From NCBI RefSeq assembly GCF_932526225.1, contig NC_064040.1, positions 3,288,181-3,352,180 of the forward strand: a stretch of DNA of 64,000 bases, in the 5' to 3' direction. The first letter of the stretch is position 1. Every line of letters begins with the position of its first letter. Made by a program: the position numbers and the translations under genes. The notes under the pieces are model-generated. The model saw only the letters and a list, made by a program, of their open reading frames with translations. It made no database searches and had not been told where the DNA came from. This document shows, one piece after another, positions 50,257 through 61,910 of this stretch. This stretch comes from Nematostella vectensis. Lineage: Eukaryota > Cnidaria > Anthozoa > Actiniaria > Edwardsiidae.

Positions 50257-52570
50257 GCCTCGAGCCTTTGATTGCATCTGTTTGTCCGCGTGTATATGGT
50301 AATTGCGTATCTCGTTTCTCCCTAACTTCCTGTAAGAGTGCGTCCTTATTTCACCCACTTGTGACTATTAGATGAGCAAATCGTCGGGTGGTCGGTTATC
50401 AAAGTTCATCTTTATCGCGCCTCGACGTCATTTTCATGCTGGTCGTGGAAGAGGTATTGAGTTATCTTAGGCGATAGGAGATATTCAAACTAGATCCCTC
50501 AGACGAACTTAGCGAATTCCTTCCTTGATGTCTAGCTAATTATGATCTCGTCTTAACCAAGTGTCAGGTATGTCTTCCGCGTGCTTAAAGGTCACTTGAC
50601 TCGTGCAAATTAACCCCACAGCACCTGTCTACAAGCGGAGACACACGTCAGAACACGAGGGGAGGGGAGGGGTGGCATAGTCAAAAGGACCTACTAGAAA
50701 TAAAGGATGTACGCAGTCAGACTTGTCTCCCTCGGAAACCAATAAATAGTGACCTCAAAGGGTTTATGTGGGTGGAAATGATTAAATAATATATAGTAAT
50801 ACAGTACGACCTCTATTTTAAACGCCACCCTTGGAAAACAGGTTTGGTCCTAAAGGCGTATTACAAAATGAATGATTATTGTGGATAGAAAATGAAGGAA
50901 ACAGTCCTTTTTGTGTTTCAAGCAGCAACATTGGTGACACTGAGGAGACGTCATACGTCAGGCTTGGTGAAGAGCGGGGAGTTCCGTGACATTGATGAAG
51001 GGCTGGGGAGAGTTAAGTTGACTTGGCTGTTGATGAGGTTTGTGTGTGGTGGTGGTGAGGGGGTCGTGCGGTAAGTGTAGGGATGAAAGTGAAAAATAAC
51101 AACAGCAGCCCAGTCTTGTCATTGTACAGTCACCCTTGGCAACGGTGAAGTTAAGCTCGTTTATAGAGGATACCAAAAATATATCGTACACCATTAGCAT
51201 TGTTTGAAATCCAGTTTCGTCAAGAGTTTATTCATTCAATGATATAAATTAGAAATTAATAGACATTAGTTAGTTTTTTTTTAATAAGTCATTTTATTCA
51301 AGATTTTTTCTAACTTTCTAAACATGATTACTATCAGCGTGTTTCGTTTATGGTCGAATTTACCACGCTCTGCTATGAATGAATTCGGATGAATTATTTA
51401 TTGTAATATATTTTATGAAAAAACTAAGTAATTTGTCCAAGCAACCCCGAATAAATAGAGGGGTTTGTCCTTTTGTAATATAAGACACGTCTTTCATTTT
51501 TCCCAGGTGTTCTCTTTTTCTAATCAGCTCTTTAGATTAAGCAAATTTTAATCGTTCACTTATATTTACATTTTCATTATCTCATTATGTTTGTATCCCA
51601 GTGCGTAATTTCCTCAATTTTTTAATCTAGAAGTCCTACGTCTTTTTGTTCTCACTGTGTTTGATTACACCGAATGAAGGATAAATGAATAATTACGAAA
51701 CCAAACCTAATCACGAAAAGAAAACTCTTACCAATTCCTCCATGATATTCAAGAACTTAACGACTTAGAATAAAGCTTCTTAAAAAATAAGGCCTTTCCA
51801 TTAACCCGAATAGTTTGAGACGTGTGAACCGTAAGTTCATCAGCGGATATTCCAATCTACCCACTCGAGACCAACCTAAATTTCGCGTAGGTTTTATAAG
51901 AACGTCTTAAATAACAACGCAGAATACACAACATGGAAACCTGAGAAGTATACTTTGATTTCAAAGATTCTTTGAAAGATTCTTTGATCTCTTCAAAGAG
52001 AAAGGGTGACATTTTGCGGGACGTTTGTCATATCCTGGTTGCCGTCTGAGGGTATTGATACTCTTATCATTCGTATTGAGACCTTTTTGGCGCAAATGTC
52101 ATGATAAAATAAAGCTCGCTAATAACGTGCTCATAAAACTGTCTCCGAAGATAACCAGTCTAATTAGACATGGTTGTTATCTTTTACATCATAATTTGGA
52201 TGATATTTCATGGACATTATAAAAGTCGCGTTTGTTCTATTCGTGTCAGAAACGACAACACGAATAGCTCAGTTCGAATTCCACCGTGTCGCTGGAAAGG
52301 GGACACCACGGGCGAAAACAGCGGAAGCCCAGTTCTTTAGGCCAACCTATTGCAAAGACCAGCGATACCATCATGGGGAATTCACAGGTTTTTACACTGT
52401 ATTACATTGTAATACTCTGTGTTTAGGGGATTGTCTCTGATATGTGCGTGAAATGTGTCTCAAACCTCCTTTTAGAGCATTTTTACAGAACGTGAGCTAC
52501 AATGCTGGACAAAACTAATCGTCGCGTCGCTAAAAAAGGCGGGTTTCTCGATACCTAGAGGAAGGAAGAA
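50257..52570. other. Intergenic sequence, no gene supported
   Basis: AT-rich sequence. A string beginning CAGTACGACCTCTATTT after TA at about 50812 resembles one end of a Tc1/mariner MITE, but no partner end was found. Short frames here lack start, splice or composition support. Confidence 0.45.
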
Positions 52571-52580
52571 GGTAGAGTAA

Positions 52581-52840
52581 GAAATGGGTTACATTGATCC
52601 CCTATGCGTATGCAGTGAAAAATAAAATAAGGCGACCACAGTTTTGTCGAGCAATGTACGTTTTCTATATAGAAACAAAGAGCCATGGGCTGGTATATCG
52701 GTAGAAGAAGAAATGGGTTACATTGATCCCCTATGCGTATGCAGTGAAAAAAAAATATGGCGACAACAGTTTTGTCGAGCAATGTACGTTTCCTATATTT
52801 CTATATAGAAACAAAGAGCCATGGGCTGGTATATCGATAG
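52581..52840. repeat. Two-copy tandem duplication, 129-bp period
   Basis: GAAATGGGTTACATTGATCC begins at 52581 and again at 52710. The copies extend through AGAAACAAAGAGCCATGGGC and differ by small indels in the A-rich and ATTTCTATAT parts. Confidence 0.9.
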
Positions 52841-52844
52841 TTAG

Positions 52845-53735
52845 TGACACTCAATAGGGTAAACAGAAAGAGGTTATTAAATTGAATGTCATTGCTTGAT
52901 AGCAATGGGATAATTGTAAATAATACTAATCATACAGTGCCTCAAGTGGCCCGGAAAAAAAGGGGCGCTTGAATGTGACGCTTGTAGCCAGAATCAAAAT
53001 TTGCAGTGGCAAAGCTAGCCACTGGATGATAATTCAAACTAATTAAAGAGCCAAAGACTTTATTATAGTAAGGAACTAGCATACTTTAAAGATACTCCTA
53101 TATTTTTTTACAGGAGAGAACCCGTTTGTATATATAATTATAAAATACGGTGCAGTCGACCAGAGAGAAACGGAATGATGTCTGGAAAACATTGCCAAAT
53201 ACCAGAGGTACAACAACAACAAATTTCGCCATATCAAGCTGCTATGCGCGATCAATTATGCCGTCTTAAACTAGATCAGCCGAGCAAGCCTGCGACGGGT
53301 AACACTTTATATTGAAAAGTATTTTCATTACTGAAATTCCTTCGAAAATGCGCGGCGCGAGATTGATTAACTTTGTCACTCCCAGCATTCCTACGTGGCG
53401 ATGTGTTATGTGATCCCTCTCACTCCTTGGCTCTCCTAAGCTCCAAATTTCACAATCTCGAGGTAGTTTTAACTAACTTCAGGACGGGTGTCCATCTACG
53501 TCGTTCGTACAATTTGCAACGTTGTTGAACGTACTCGGTCAAATTTGACCTCTCCCATAACTTAATCTCGCTGAGACAATGAGAGGGAAAGTCAAGTAGT
53601 GAAAAAAGTTTACGATTGAGACTTTTAATAGCGGAGCTCCCACGAAGCGCCGCGTGAGCGGAGCCCCATACCTAAGAAAAAGTGGTATATATATATTCAT
53701 ATATATTTCATTAAGAACATATGTCATGCCATATG
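52845..53735. other. Intergenic sequence, no gene supported
   Basis: Mixed-composition sequence with a GC-rich patch near 53630-53670 (GGAGCTCCCACGAAGCGCCG) that may be part of a dispersed repeat. No gene was recognised. Confidence 0.4.
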
Positions 53736-53739
53736 TCAT

Positions 53740-54120
53740 GAACGAAACATCATATGACAACCAATCTTGGTATGTGTCATAAAGGTGTTATGGGGAGGGC
53801 ACCAATATGGTCACGTGATTGTGACGTCATCAATGACGTCACTAGAATAAGAAATATGCTGACGTCATCAAAATAAAAAATATATATATATTTCATTAAA
53901 GAAACATCGTGCGACAACAGAACTCGGTATGTGTGATGTATGTCTCAAGTGGAATGCAATGAGATTGTTACGTGACGTCATCGATGACGTCAACAAATTA
54001 AAACTACCCTGACGCCGAAGCATCGTATGACAACTAAACTTATTATGTGTCATGTAGATGTGGGGGGAAGGTGGCAAAACAAGTTGGTCGCGTGATCTGT
54101 GAAATCGTTGGCGTCGTCAA
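53740..54120. repeat. Degenerate repeat, three copies, with TGACGTCA palindromes
   Basis: Three diverged copies (about 53745, 53905 and 54020) start CATCRTRYGACAAC, continue with TATGTGTSAT and end near GTGACGTCATCRATGACGTCA. Full TGACGTCA octamers (CRE/ATF-type) occur in the first two copies, often in pairs, plus a single CTGACGTCATC at about 53858. In the third copy the site has decayed to GGCGTCGTC. Confidence 0.6.
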
Positions 54121-54130
54121 AAACAGAAAT

Positions 54131-54799
54131 ATAATAATATTTAATATTAATAATATTTATTATTAAGCGAAAATTAGCAAATATTTGGTCGTTTTCAGCT
54201 CCACTTTTAGGCGATGCTTAAATCTATATATTTATTTCTTTTCTTGGAGCCGTTACTCGTGATACCCGTTCATTCCCGATCGTATTTTCATCATCAGAAC
54301 GACATGCGTTGATGAGCAGCCGCTGCCGTAAATACATATTTATTACAAAATAATAGAATTAATTCACGACTATATAAAATCCACCGTCAGCGTGCGATAG
54401 TATAAGGGTGCGCAGTGATTACACGCGGGTCTTTATACGACGCTCTCTCTTGTGATTCTCTCTACAGAAACACCACCGAATAACATTAGCTGCAGTATTG
54501 AGAAACGAGTTTACTACCACATCGGCGAAGTTTTGGCGAGTTGCAAATTTTGCATTGTTTTCTTGACTGTAAGTATAATTTTCTTAATTGCTTCGACTGT
54601 TATCGTGCTCATAACCACAATCGCCCATCCACTACTCTGGCCAGAACCACAGCAACTCACGTGAATGCCTTTATTTCGTAATCCGAAAAGCATAGAAATA
54701 GTCGTTGTCACGTCGTTTGAAATAACAATAACTCTGTTAAGTGGTTTCAACGAGAGCAAAATCATCCGTTACTATGGGCAGCTCACCTGCCTCAGCTAC
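54131..54799. other. Spacer before the 52-bp satellite, with a doubtful short membrane ORF
   Basis: A plus-strand frame at 54452-54664 (70 codons) contains a hydrophobic stretch (FLTVSIIFLIASTVIVLITT). A TCTCTACAG acceptor-like site precedes it, but there is no clear partner exon and no recognised family. I treat it as unsupported. The rest is AT-rich. Confidence 0.25.
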
Positions 54800-57700
54800 A
54801 TGTCTCTGCCTTGTTCTATGCGTACGGTCGTCAAATGTGATGTGTTACGTTGTGTCTCTGTGTTGTTCTATGCGTACGGTCGTCAAGTGTGATGTGTTAC
54901 GTTGTGTCTTTGTGTTGTTCTATGCGTACGAACGTCGAGTGTGATGTGTTCCGTTGTGTCTCTGTGTTGTTCTATGGGTACGGTCGTCAAGTGTGATGTG
55001 TTCCGTTGTTCTTCTGTGTTGTTCAACGTGTACGGTCGTCAAGTGTGATGTGTTCCGTTGTTCTTCTGTGTTGTTCAATGTGTACGGCCGTCAAGTGTGA
55101 TGCGTTCCGTTGTGTCTCTGTGTTGTTCTATGCGTACGGTCGTCTAGTGTGATGTGTTAACGTGTGTAACGGGTCACGATATACCAGTGAGTTGTAGGAC
55201 GCTTGCGAGAAAAAAGGTTGAATACACAGTGATTTTGTTACGTGTTTTGTTTTTACCGGGTTCCTATACCCAGTGAACGATACAATATGTTCCGTTGTGT
55301 CTCTGTGTTGTTCTATTGGTACAGTCGTCAAGTGGGATGTGTTCCGTTGTGTCTCTGTGTTGCTATTTGCGTACGGTCGTCAAGTGTGATGTGTTCCGTT
55401 GTGTCTCTGTGTTGTATTTTGTTCTATGCATACGGTCGTCAAGTGTGATGTGTTCCGTTGTTCCTCTGTTTGTTCAATGTGTACGGTCGTCAAGTGTGAT
55501 GCGTTCCGTTGTGTCTCTGTGTTGTTCTTTGCGTACGGTCGTCAAGTGTGATGTGTTCCGTTGTGTCTCTGTGTTGTTCTATGGGTACGGTCGTCAAGTG
55601 TGATGTGTTCCGTTGTTCTTCTGTGTTGTTCAACGTGTACGGTCGTCAAGTGTGATGTGTTCCGTTGTTCTTCTGTGTTGTTCAATGTGTACGGTCGTCA
55701 AGTGTGATGCGTTCCGTTGTGTCTCTGTGTTGTTCTATGCGTACGGTCGTCAAGTGTGATGTATTCCGTTGTCTCTCTGTGTTGTTCTATGCGTACGGTC
55801 GTCAAGTGTGATGTGTTCCGTTGTGTCTCTGTGTTGTTCTATGAGTACGGTCGTCAAGGGTGATGTGTTCCGTTGTGTCTCTGTGTTGTTATTTGCGTAC
55901 GGTCGTCAAGTGTGATGAGTTCCGTTGTAACTCTGTGTTGTTATTTGCGTACGGTCGTCAAGTGTGATGTGTTCCGTTGTGTCTCTGTGTTGTTCTATGC
56001 GTACGGTCGTCAAGTGTGATGTGTTCCGTTGTGTCTTTGTGTTGTTCTATGGGTACGGTCGTCAAGTGTGATGTGTTCCGTTGTGTCTCTGTGTTGTTCA
56101 ATGTGTACGGTCGTAAAGTGTGATGCGTTCCGTTGTGTCTCTGTGTTGTTCTATGCGTACGGTCGTCAAGTGTGATGTGTTCCGTTGTGTCTCTGTGTTG
56201 TTCTATGAGTACGGTCGTCAAGGGTGATGTGTTCCGTTGTGTCTCTGTGTTGTTATTTGCGTACGGTCGTCAAGTGTGATGAGTTCCGTTGTAACTCTGT
56301 GTTGTTCTATGTATACGGTCTTCAAGTGTGATGTATTCCGTTGTGTCTCTGTGTTGTTCTATGCGTACGGTCGTCAAGTGTGATGTGTTCCGTTGTGTCT
56401 CTGTGTTGTTCTATGCGTACGGTCGTCAAGTGTGATGTGTTACGTTGTGTCTTTGTGTTGTTCTATGCGTACGAACGTCGAGTGTGATGTGTTCCGTTGT
56501 GTCTCTGTGTTGTTCTATGGGTACGGTCGTCAAGTGTGATGTGTTCCGTTGTTCTTCTGTGTTGTTCAACGTGTACGGTCGTCAAGTGTGATGTGTTCCG
56601 TTGTTCTTCTGTGTTGTTCAATGTGTACGGCCGTCAAGTGTGATGCGTTCCGTTAAGTCTCTGTGTTGTTCTATGCGTACGGTCGTCTAGTGTGATGTGT
56701 TAACGTGTGTAACGGGTCACGATATACCAGTGAGTTGTAGGACGCTTGCGAGAAAAAAGGTTGAATACACAGTGATTTTGTTACGTGTTTTGTTTTTACC
56801 GGGTTCCTATACCCAGTGAACGATACAATATGTTCCGTTGTGTCTCTGTGTTGTTCTATTGGTACAGTCGTCAAGTGGGATGTGTTCCGTTGTGTCTCTG
56901 TGTTGCTATTTGCGTACGGTCGTCAAGTGTGATGTGTTCCGTTGTGTCTCTGTGTTGTATTTTGTTCTATGCATACGGTCGTCAAGTGTGATGTGTTCCG
57001 TTGTTCCTCTGTTTGTTCAATGTGTACGGTCGTCAAGTGTGATGCGTTCCGTTGTGTCTCTGTGTTGTTCTTTGCGTACGGTCGTCAAGTGTGATGTGTT
57101 CCGTTGTGTCTCTGTGTTGTTCTATGGGTACGGTCGTCAAGTGTGATGTGTTCCGTTGTTCTTCTGTGTTGTTCAACGTGTACGGTCGTCAAGTGTGATG
57201 TGTTCCGTTGTTCTTCTGTGTTGTTCAATGTGTACGGTCGTCAAGTGTGATGCGTTCCGTTGTGTCTCTGTGTTGTTCTATGCGTACGGTCGTCAAGTGT
57301 GATGTATTCCGTTGTCTCTCTGTGTTGTTCTATGCGTACGGTCGTCAAGTGTGATGTGTTCCGTTGTGTCTCTGTGTTGTTCTATGAGTACGGTCGTCAA
57401 GGGTGATGTGTTCCGTTGTGTCTCTGTGTTGTTATTTGCGTACGGTCGTCAAGTGTGATGAGTTCCGTTGTAACTCTGTGTTGTTATTTGCGTACGGTCG
57501 TCAAGTGTGATGTGTTCCGTTGTGTCTCTGTGTTGTTCTATGCGTACGGTCGTCAAGTGTGATGTGTTCCGTTGTGTCTTTGTGTTGTTCTATGGGTACG
57601 GTCGTCAAGTGTGATGTGTTCCGTTGTGTCTCTGTGTTGTTCAATGTGTACGGTCGTAAAGTGTGATGCGTTCCGTTGTGTCTCTGTGTTGTTCTATGCG

Positions 57701-58473
57701 TACGGTCGTCAAGTGTGATGTGTTCCGTTGTGTCTCTGTGTTGTTCTATGAGTACGGTCGTCAAGGGTGATGTGTTCCGTTGTGTCTCTGTGTTGTTATT
57801 TGCGTACGGTCGTCAAGTGTGATGAGTTCCGTTGTAACTCTGTGTTGTTCTATGTATACGGTCTTCAAGTGTGATGTATTCCGTTGTGTCTCTGTGTTGT
57901 TCTATGCGTACGGTCGTCAAGTGTGATGTGTTCCGTTGTGTCTCTGTGTTGTTCTATGCGTACGGTCGTCAAGTGTGATGTGTTACGTTGTGTCTTTGTG
58001 TTGTTCTATGCGTACGAACGTCGAGTGTGATGTGTTCCGTTGTGTCTCTGTGTTGTTCTATGGGTACGGTCGTCAAGTGTGATGTGTTCCGTTGTTCTTC
58101 TGTGTTGTTCAACGTGTACGGTCGTCAAGTGTGATGTGTTCCGTTGTTCTTTTGTGTTGTTCAATGTTTACGGCCGTCATGTGTGATGCGTTCCGTTGTG
58201 TCTCTGTGTTGTTCTATGCGTACGGTCGTCTAGTGTGATGTGTTAACGTGTGTAACGGGTCACGATATACCAGTGAGTTGTAGGACGCTTGCGAGAAAAA
58301 AGGTTGAATACACAGTGATTTTGTTACGTGTTTTGTTTTTATCGGGTTCCTATACCCAGTGAACGATACAATGTGTTCCGTTGTGTCTCTGTGTTGTTCT
58401 ATTGGTACAGTCGTCAAGTGTGATGTGTTCCGTTGTGTCTCTGTGTTGTTATTTGCGTACGGTCGTCAAGTGT
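54800..58473. repeat. 52-bp satellite, left block, with 1,543-bp higher-order repeats
   Basis: The unit is TACGGTCGTCAAGTGTGATG followed by TGTTCCGTTGTGTCTCTGTG and TTGTTCTATGCG. Variants (TTCTTCTGTG, TTATTTGCG, CAATGTG) recur in fixed order. The rare CGTACGAACGTCGAG variant occurs at 54921, 56464 and 58007, exactly 1,543 bp apart. Each higher-order copy also carries a 130-bp non-satellite segment (about 55158-55288, 56701-56831 and 58244-58374). The copies look nearly identical. Confidence 0.95.
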
Positions 58474-58622
58474 ACGGTCGTCTGTGCGGACTGTGGGAGA
58501 GTGCGGACGCGTTTTCCGCAGCTCAGTGTTTTTCTGCTTCTTTTTGCTTTCCTAAGCAACTGCGAGCTGCAGTTTGCTTATTTAATAGTATTAGTAAGTT
58601 TATATATATACAAAGTTGAATT

Positions 58623-59399
58623 ATGGGAGATACTAAACAATTAAGAAAAGAACACGACGCTTTGAAAGCTCAGTTACACAATCTTGTAAAGGAACACGAG
58701 GTCCTTCGAGCGAAGATGTCGGAAAAGCTTGACAGAGATCATTCGCCAACCAGTGATGATATGCAAAGCTTAAACATCACTTGCGATGGGCTTTTAGCGT
58801 GGAGGAAAGAGGTGGATGCAGCTTTAAACAGTTTTCAGGCCAAATTAGGGACATTGGTCGACAAAGTAGACTCTATGGGCAAAGAAATAGATAGTGCCAC
58901 CGCATACAGCTACCAATATAATCTCAAAATAACTTGAGTGCCCCAGATGTCGGACAAGGAGAATGCAGACCAAACGACGAGCTTGTGCCTTCACCTGTTC
59001 AGCAAAATTGGAGTCGAGATGGATGACTATGAGATAGACATCGCACACAGGATCCCTACACGAGTTCAACATGGCCGCCGAGGGCAGAAGAACAAGCCCA
59101 TAATCTGCAAGTTTGTGAGGAGATCAGTACGGGAGAGGGTTCTGGCAGCAAGGAAAAACACTTCAAGTCTCAAATCGGAGGACTTTGGATTGCCCCCAGA
59201 CACAGTTCTCGGTCGTATATCAATACTCAGCCACCTGCCGCCAAAACTACAGGAGCTCCTGGGCAAAGCCAAGGACTATCAAACTCAGCATGGCTTCAAG
59301 TTTTGCTGGGCTAAGAGCACGGCAGTCTTCCTCCGTAAAACCGAGAACTCGACAGTCCATCGGCTTGAATCTACAGAAGACTTAGATAATTTAAGTCTA
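58623..59399 (+). pseudogene. LINE ORF1-like protein, broken by an in-frame stop
   Basis: The frame opens at 58623 with a Lys/Glu-rich coiled-coil start, then reads NLKIT before TGA at 58935-58937. The same frame continues directly with VPQMSDKENADQTT, DYEIDIAHRIPTR and an ICKFVRRSVRERVLAARK segment. This layout (coiled coil, RRM-like and C-terminal nucleic-acid-binding parts) is that of L1-type ORF1 RNA-binding proteins. The stop is probably a single base change, since frame and homology continue across it. Past about 59400 the frame runs into ORF2 linker sequence. Confidence 0.65.
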
Positions 59400-61600
59400 A
59401 ATGAACCAACTGTGGACAGTCTCGTTGATAACGGCCGTCACGACATAAATAAAATATTTTCTTCGTTTTACAAAAAACTAAACAAGCTTGTTAATAAACA
59501 TGCACCATTAAAAACCCTCTCAAAAAGAAAAATAAAGCAATTAACCAAACCCTGGATTACAAAGGGGATAAGAACCTCAATAAAGATAAAAATAGGCTAT
59601 ATCACGCCTCTGGAAATACAAGTAAATATAAATACTATCGTAATAAATTAAATGCTCTAATTCGATCAAGTAAAAAAGAATATTATTTTAGCTATTTTGA
59701 AAATAATATTTCAAATATGAAAAAAACTTGGGAGGGGATAAACTCCCTATCGCAACGGAGGACTAAATCATCTAAATACGTTAATGCCATTAATGACCTA
59801 AATAATAATAAAATAACTAAGGACCCCCTGCGCGTATCCAACATTTTAAACAATCATTTTGTTTCCGTAGGTCGCAGATTAGCCAACAAACTGCCCCCAT
59901 CTCAACATAATTTTAGGAATTACCTTGCCACGTCAAATTCCCCCCCCCCCCCCCCGTCTTCGTTTTTGTTCCGATCAGTTACCGCCGCAGAGGTACAGCT
60001 TGAAATAATGTCAATCCCCAACCATAAGGCTTGTGGACTTTACTCATGTCCTATCCAGCTTTTGAAATGTGTGAGTCATATCATTAGTCACCCTCTAGCT
60101 TTACTTCTTAATATGTCTGTTGCCCAGGGAACTTACCCTGATAAACTAAAGATGTCAAAAATTGCCCCAGTCTTCAAGGCAGATGATGAACTCGACCCGA
60201 ACAATTACAGGCCCATATCACTTTTATCCAACCTTAACATGATTTATGAAAAACTGGTATACACCAAAATGGTCTCCTTTATTGAGGATAATGGATTGTT
60301 ATACAAGGCTCAATATGGTTTTCGAAAGTCCCATTCAACACAACATGCAACATTAGACATAATTAACACGATTCAAAGAAATATGGACAACCGCTTTTAC
60401 TCTTGTGGTATCTTCCTGGATTTGAAAAAAGCTTTCGATACGGTTGACCATGATATCCTTTTAGAAAAATTAAATTTTTACGGTTTCAGGGGTGTCATAA
60501 ATGATTGGTTTTCCTCATACTTAACAAATCGCAAACAGACAACTGAAATAAAAAATTGCATATCTGAGAAATCCTCCATTACTTGCGGAGTTCCACAGCG
60601 CTCGATCCTTGGACCGCTATTGTTTCTGATTTACATGAATGACATGCAGTACTCCTCAGATAAACTAAATTTCTTTCTTTTTGCTGATGACACGAATATC
60701 CTGTATGCCGATGAAAGTGGCAAATCAATAGAAACTACTGTAAATAATGAGCTGTTTAAAGTCTATAATTGGCTTACGGCAAATAAATTAACGCTAAATA
60801 TAAAGAAATCAAATTTCGTCATTTTCCATCCATACCAAAAAACCCTAGCTTGTCATCCTAAAATACTAATTTATGATAACGATAGAAAAAAAACTGTCAG
60901 TCTTGAGTGTAAAGAGTACGTCAAATACCTTGGGGTACTAATTGATAAAAATCTCAACTTCAAATACCACATTGAGCATATTACAACAAAGATAAGCAGA
61001 ACTGTGGGATTGATAGCTAAACTGCGACATTTTGTCCCAACCAAAACCCTACTTCATATCTACCAGTCCTTAATCTTGCCCCACATTTCGTACGTAGTGA
61101 CCGTGTGGGGTCATGCCAGTAAGTGTTACTTGAACAAAATTCTATACTTACAAAAACGTGCTCTGCGCTTTATGTTTTTCGCTCAAAAAAGTGATCATGC
61201 GGTCCCCTTTTTCGCTAGAACTAATATTTTACCCATACAGTCGTTATATTTTGAATCGGTGTGCCATCTTATGTATGATATCCGAAATGGAACCGCCCCA
61301 CCCAATATTCTAAACCTTTTCACGGATACCAAAAGCGTTCATTCTTACAATACACGATCATCAACCTCAAATAAATTCTACATTCAAAAATCTAGACTTG
61401 AAATCCAGCGAAACTCTTTTTCAAGAGTGGGCGCAAGGGTGTGGAATGAGCTGGCACAGTCATTGAGAGAGTCCTCCAAAAAACAGTTTAAAACAAAACT
61501 GCGTTCAGCCCTTGTTGATATCCTTATTAAATATGATGACTATATTGATGTCTGCCAAATCAGCACAGCTTTGAAAAATCACAATTTATTGGTATCATAA
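59400..61600 (+). pseudogene. LINE ORF2 remnant: linker and reverse transcriptase, endonuclease missing
   Basis: From about 59717 a 627-codon frame encodes a reverse transcriptase: NNYRPISLLS (about residue 168), LDLKKAFDTVDHDIL (about 234), GVPQRSILGPLLF (about 290), FADDT (about 319) and KYLGVLIDKNL. The C-terminal part has conserved SRVGARVWNEL. The same reading frame extends upstream to near 59590. Upstream of that a one-base frameshift joins it to a linker (KPWITKGIR) that is itself fused to ORF1. The usual Gly of the PQGS motif is Arg here. Loss of the endonuclease, the frameshift and this change make the copy inactive. Confidence 0.85.
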
Positions 61601-61807
61601 ACTCACATACTTATGTTTGCTTTGTTTTCCCCTTTTTTTATCATCAGATAAATAATGCTGTTAATGCTCTTTTTTTCTCTAAGACCAGAAGTGTTTATTT
61701 AAATTTTCATTTTTCTCCCAAAATTTTTCAAATTTTCAAATTTTCATAATATACTAGTTCTCACTTAACTTTGCTTATACAATTATATTTAATATTTATG
61801 AAAATAA

Positions 61808-61853
61808 GTGACTGATCCGTCTCGATTAGCTCGTCTATTTGCGGATCAGTCAC
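61808..61853 (+). other. LINE 3' stem-loop
   Basis: GTGACTGATCCG (61808-61819) pairs perfectly with CGGATCAGTCAC (61842-61853) around a 22-base loop, about 60 bp before the repeat tail. LINEs of the L2/CR1-like group often carry a 3' hairpin recognised by their own reverse transcriptase, so this is probably that signal. Confidence 0.7.
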
Positions 61854-61910
61854 ACCTACTACAAATAACAATTTGATACAATAAAAAAGTCTAAAAGTCT
61901 AAAAAGTCTA

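Larger units (their letters stand above)
58474..61910 (+). mobile_element. Defective non-LTR retrotransposon (LINE) inserted in the satellite
   Basis: The element interrupts the 52-bp satellite. AAGTGT occurs just before it (58468-58473) and directly after it (61911-61916), a possible short target duplication, although a few satellite-like bases (ACGGTCGTC) follow the left copy. From 5' to 3' it has a leader, an ORF1-like region, the linker and reverse transcriptase part of ORF2, a 3' stem-loop and a tail of AAAAGTCT repeats. An apurinic endonuclease domain is missing. The RT looks like the CR1/L2/Jockey group. The left boundary could be a few bases further in. Confidence 0.85.

Noticed and set aside
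52255..52290. tRNA-like string (TAGCTCAGTTCGAATTCC)
   Set aside because: The A-box-like and T-loop-like parts are adjacent. They are not separated by an anticodon arm, so no cloverleaf can form.
55128..58644. Repeated Val/Ser/Cys-rich and Thr/His-rich ORFs of 67-104 codons
   Set aside because: They are identical by-products of the 1,543-bp higher-order satellite, with no gene features.
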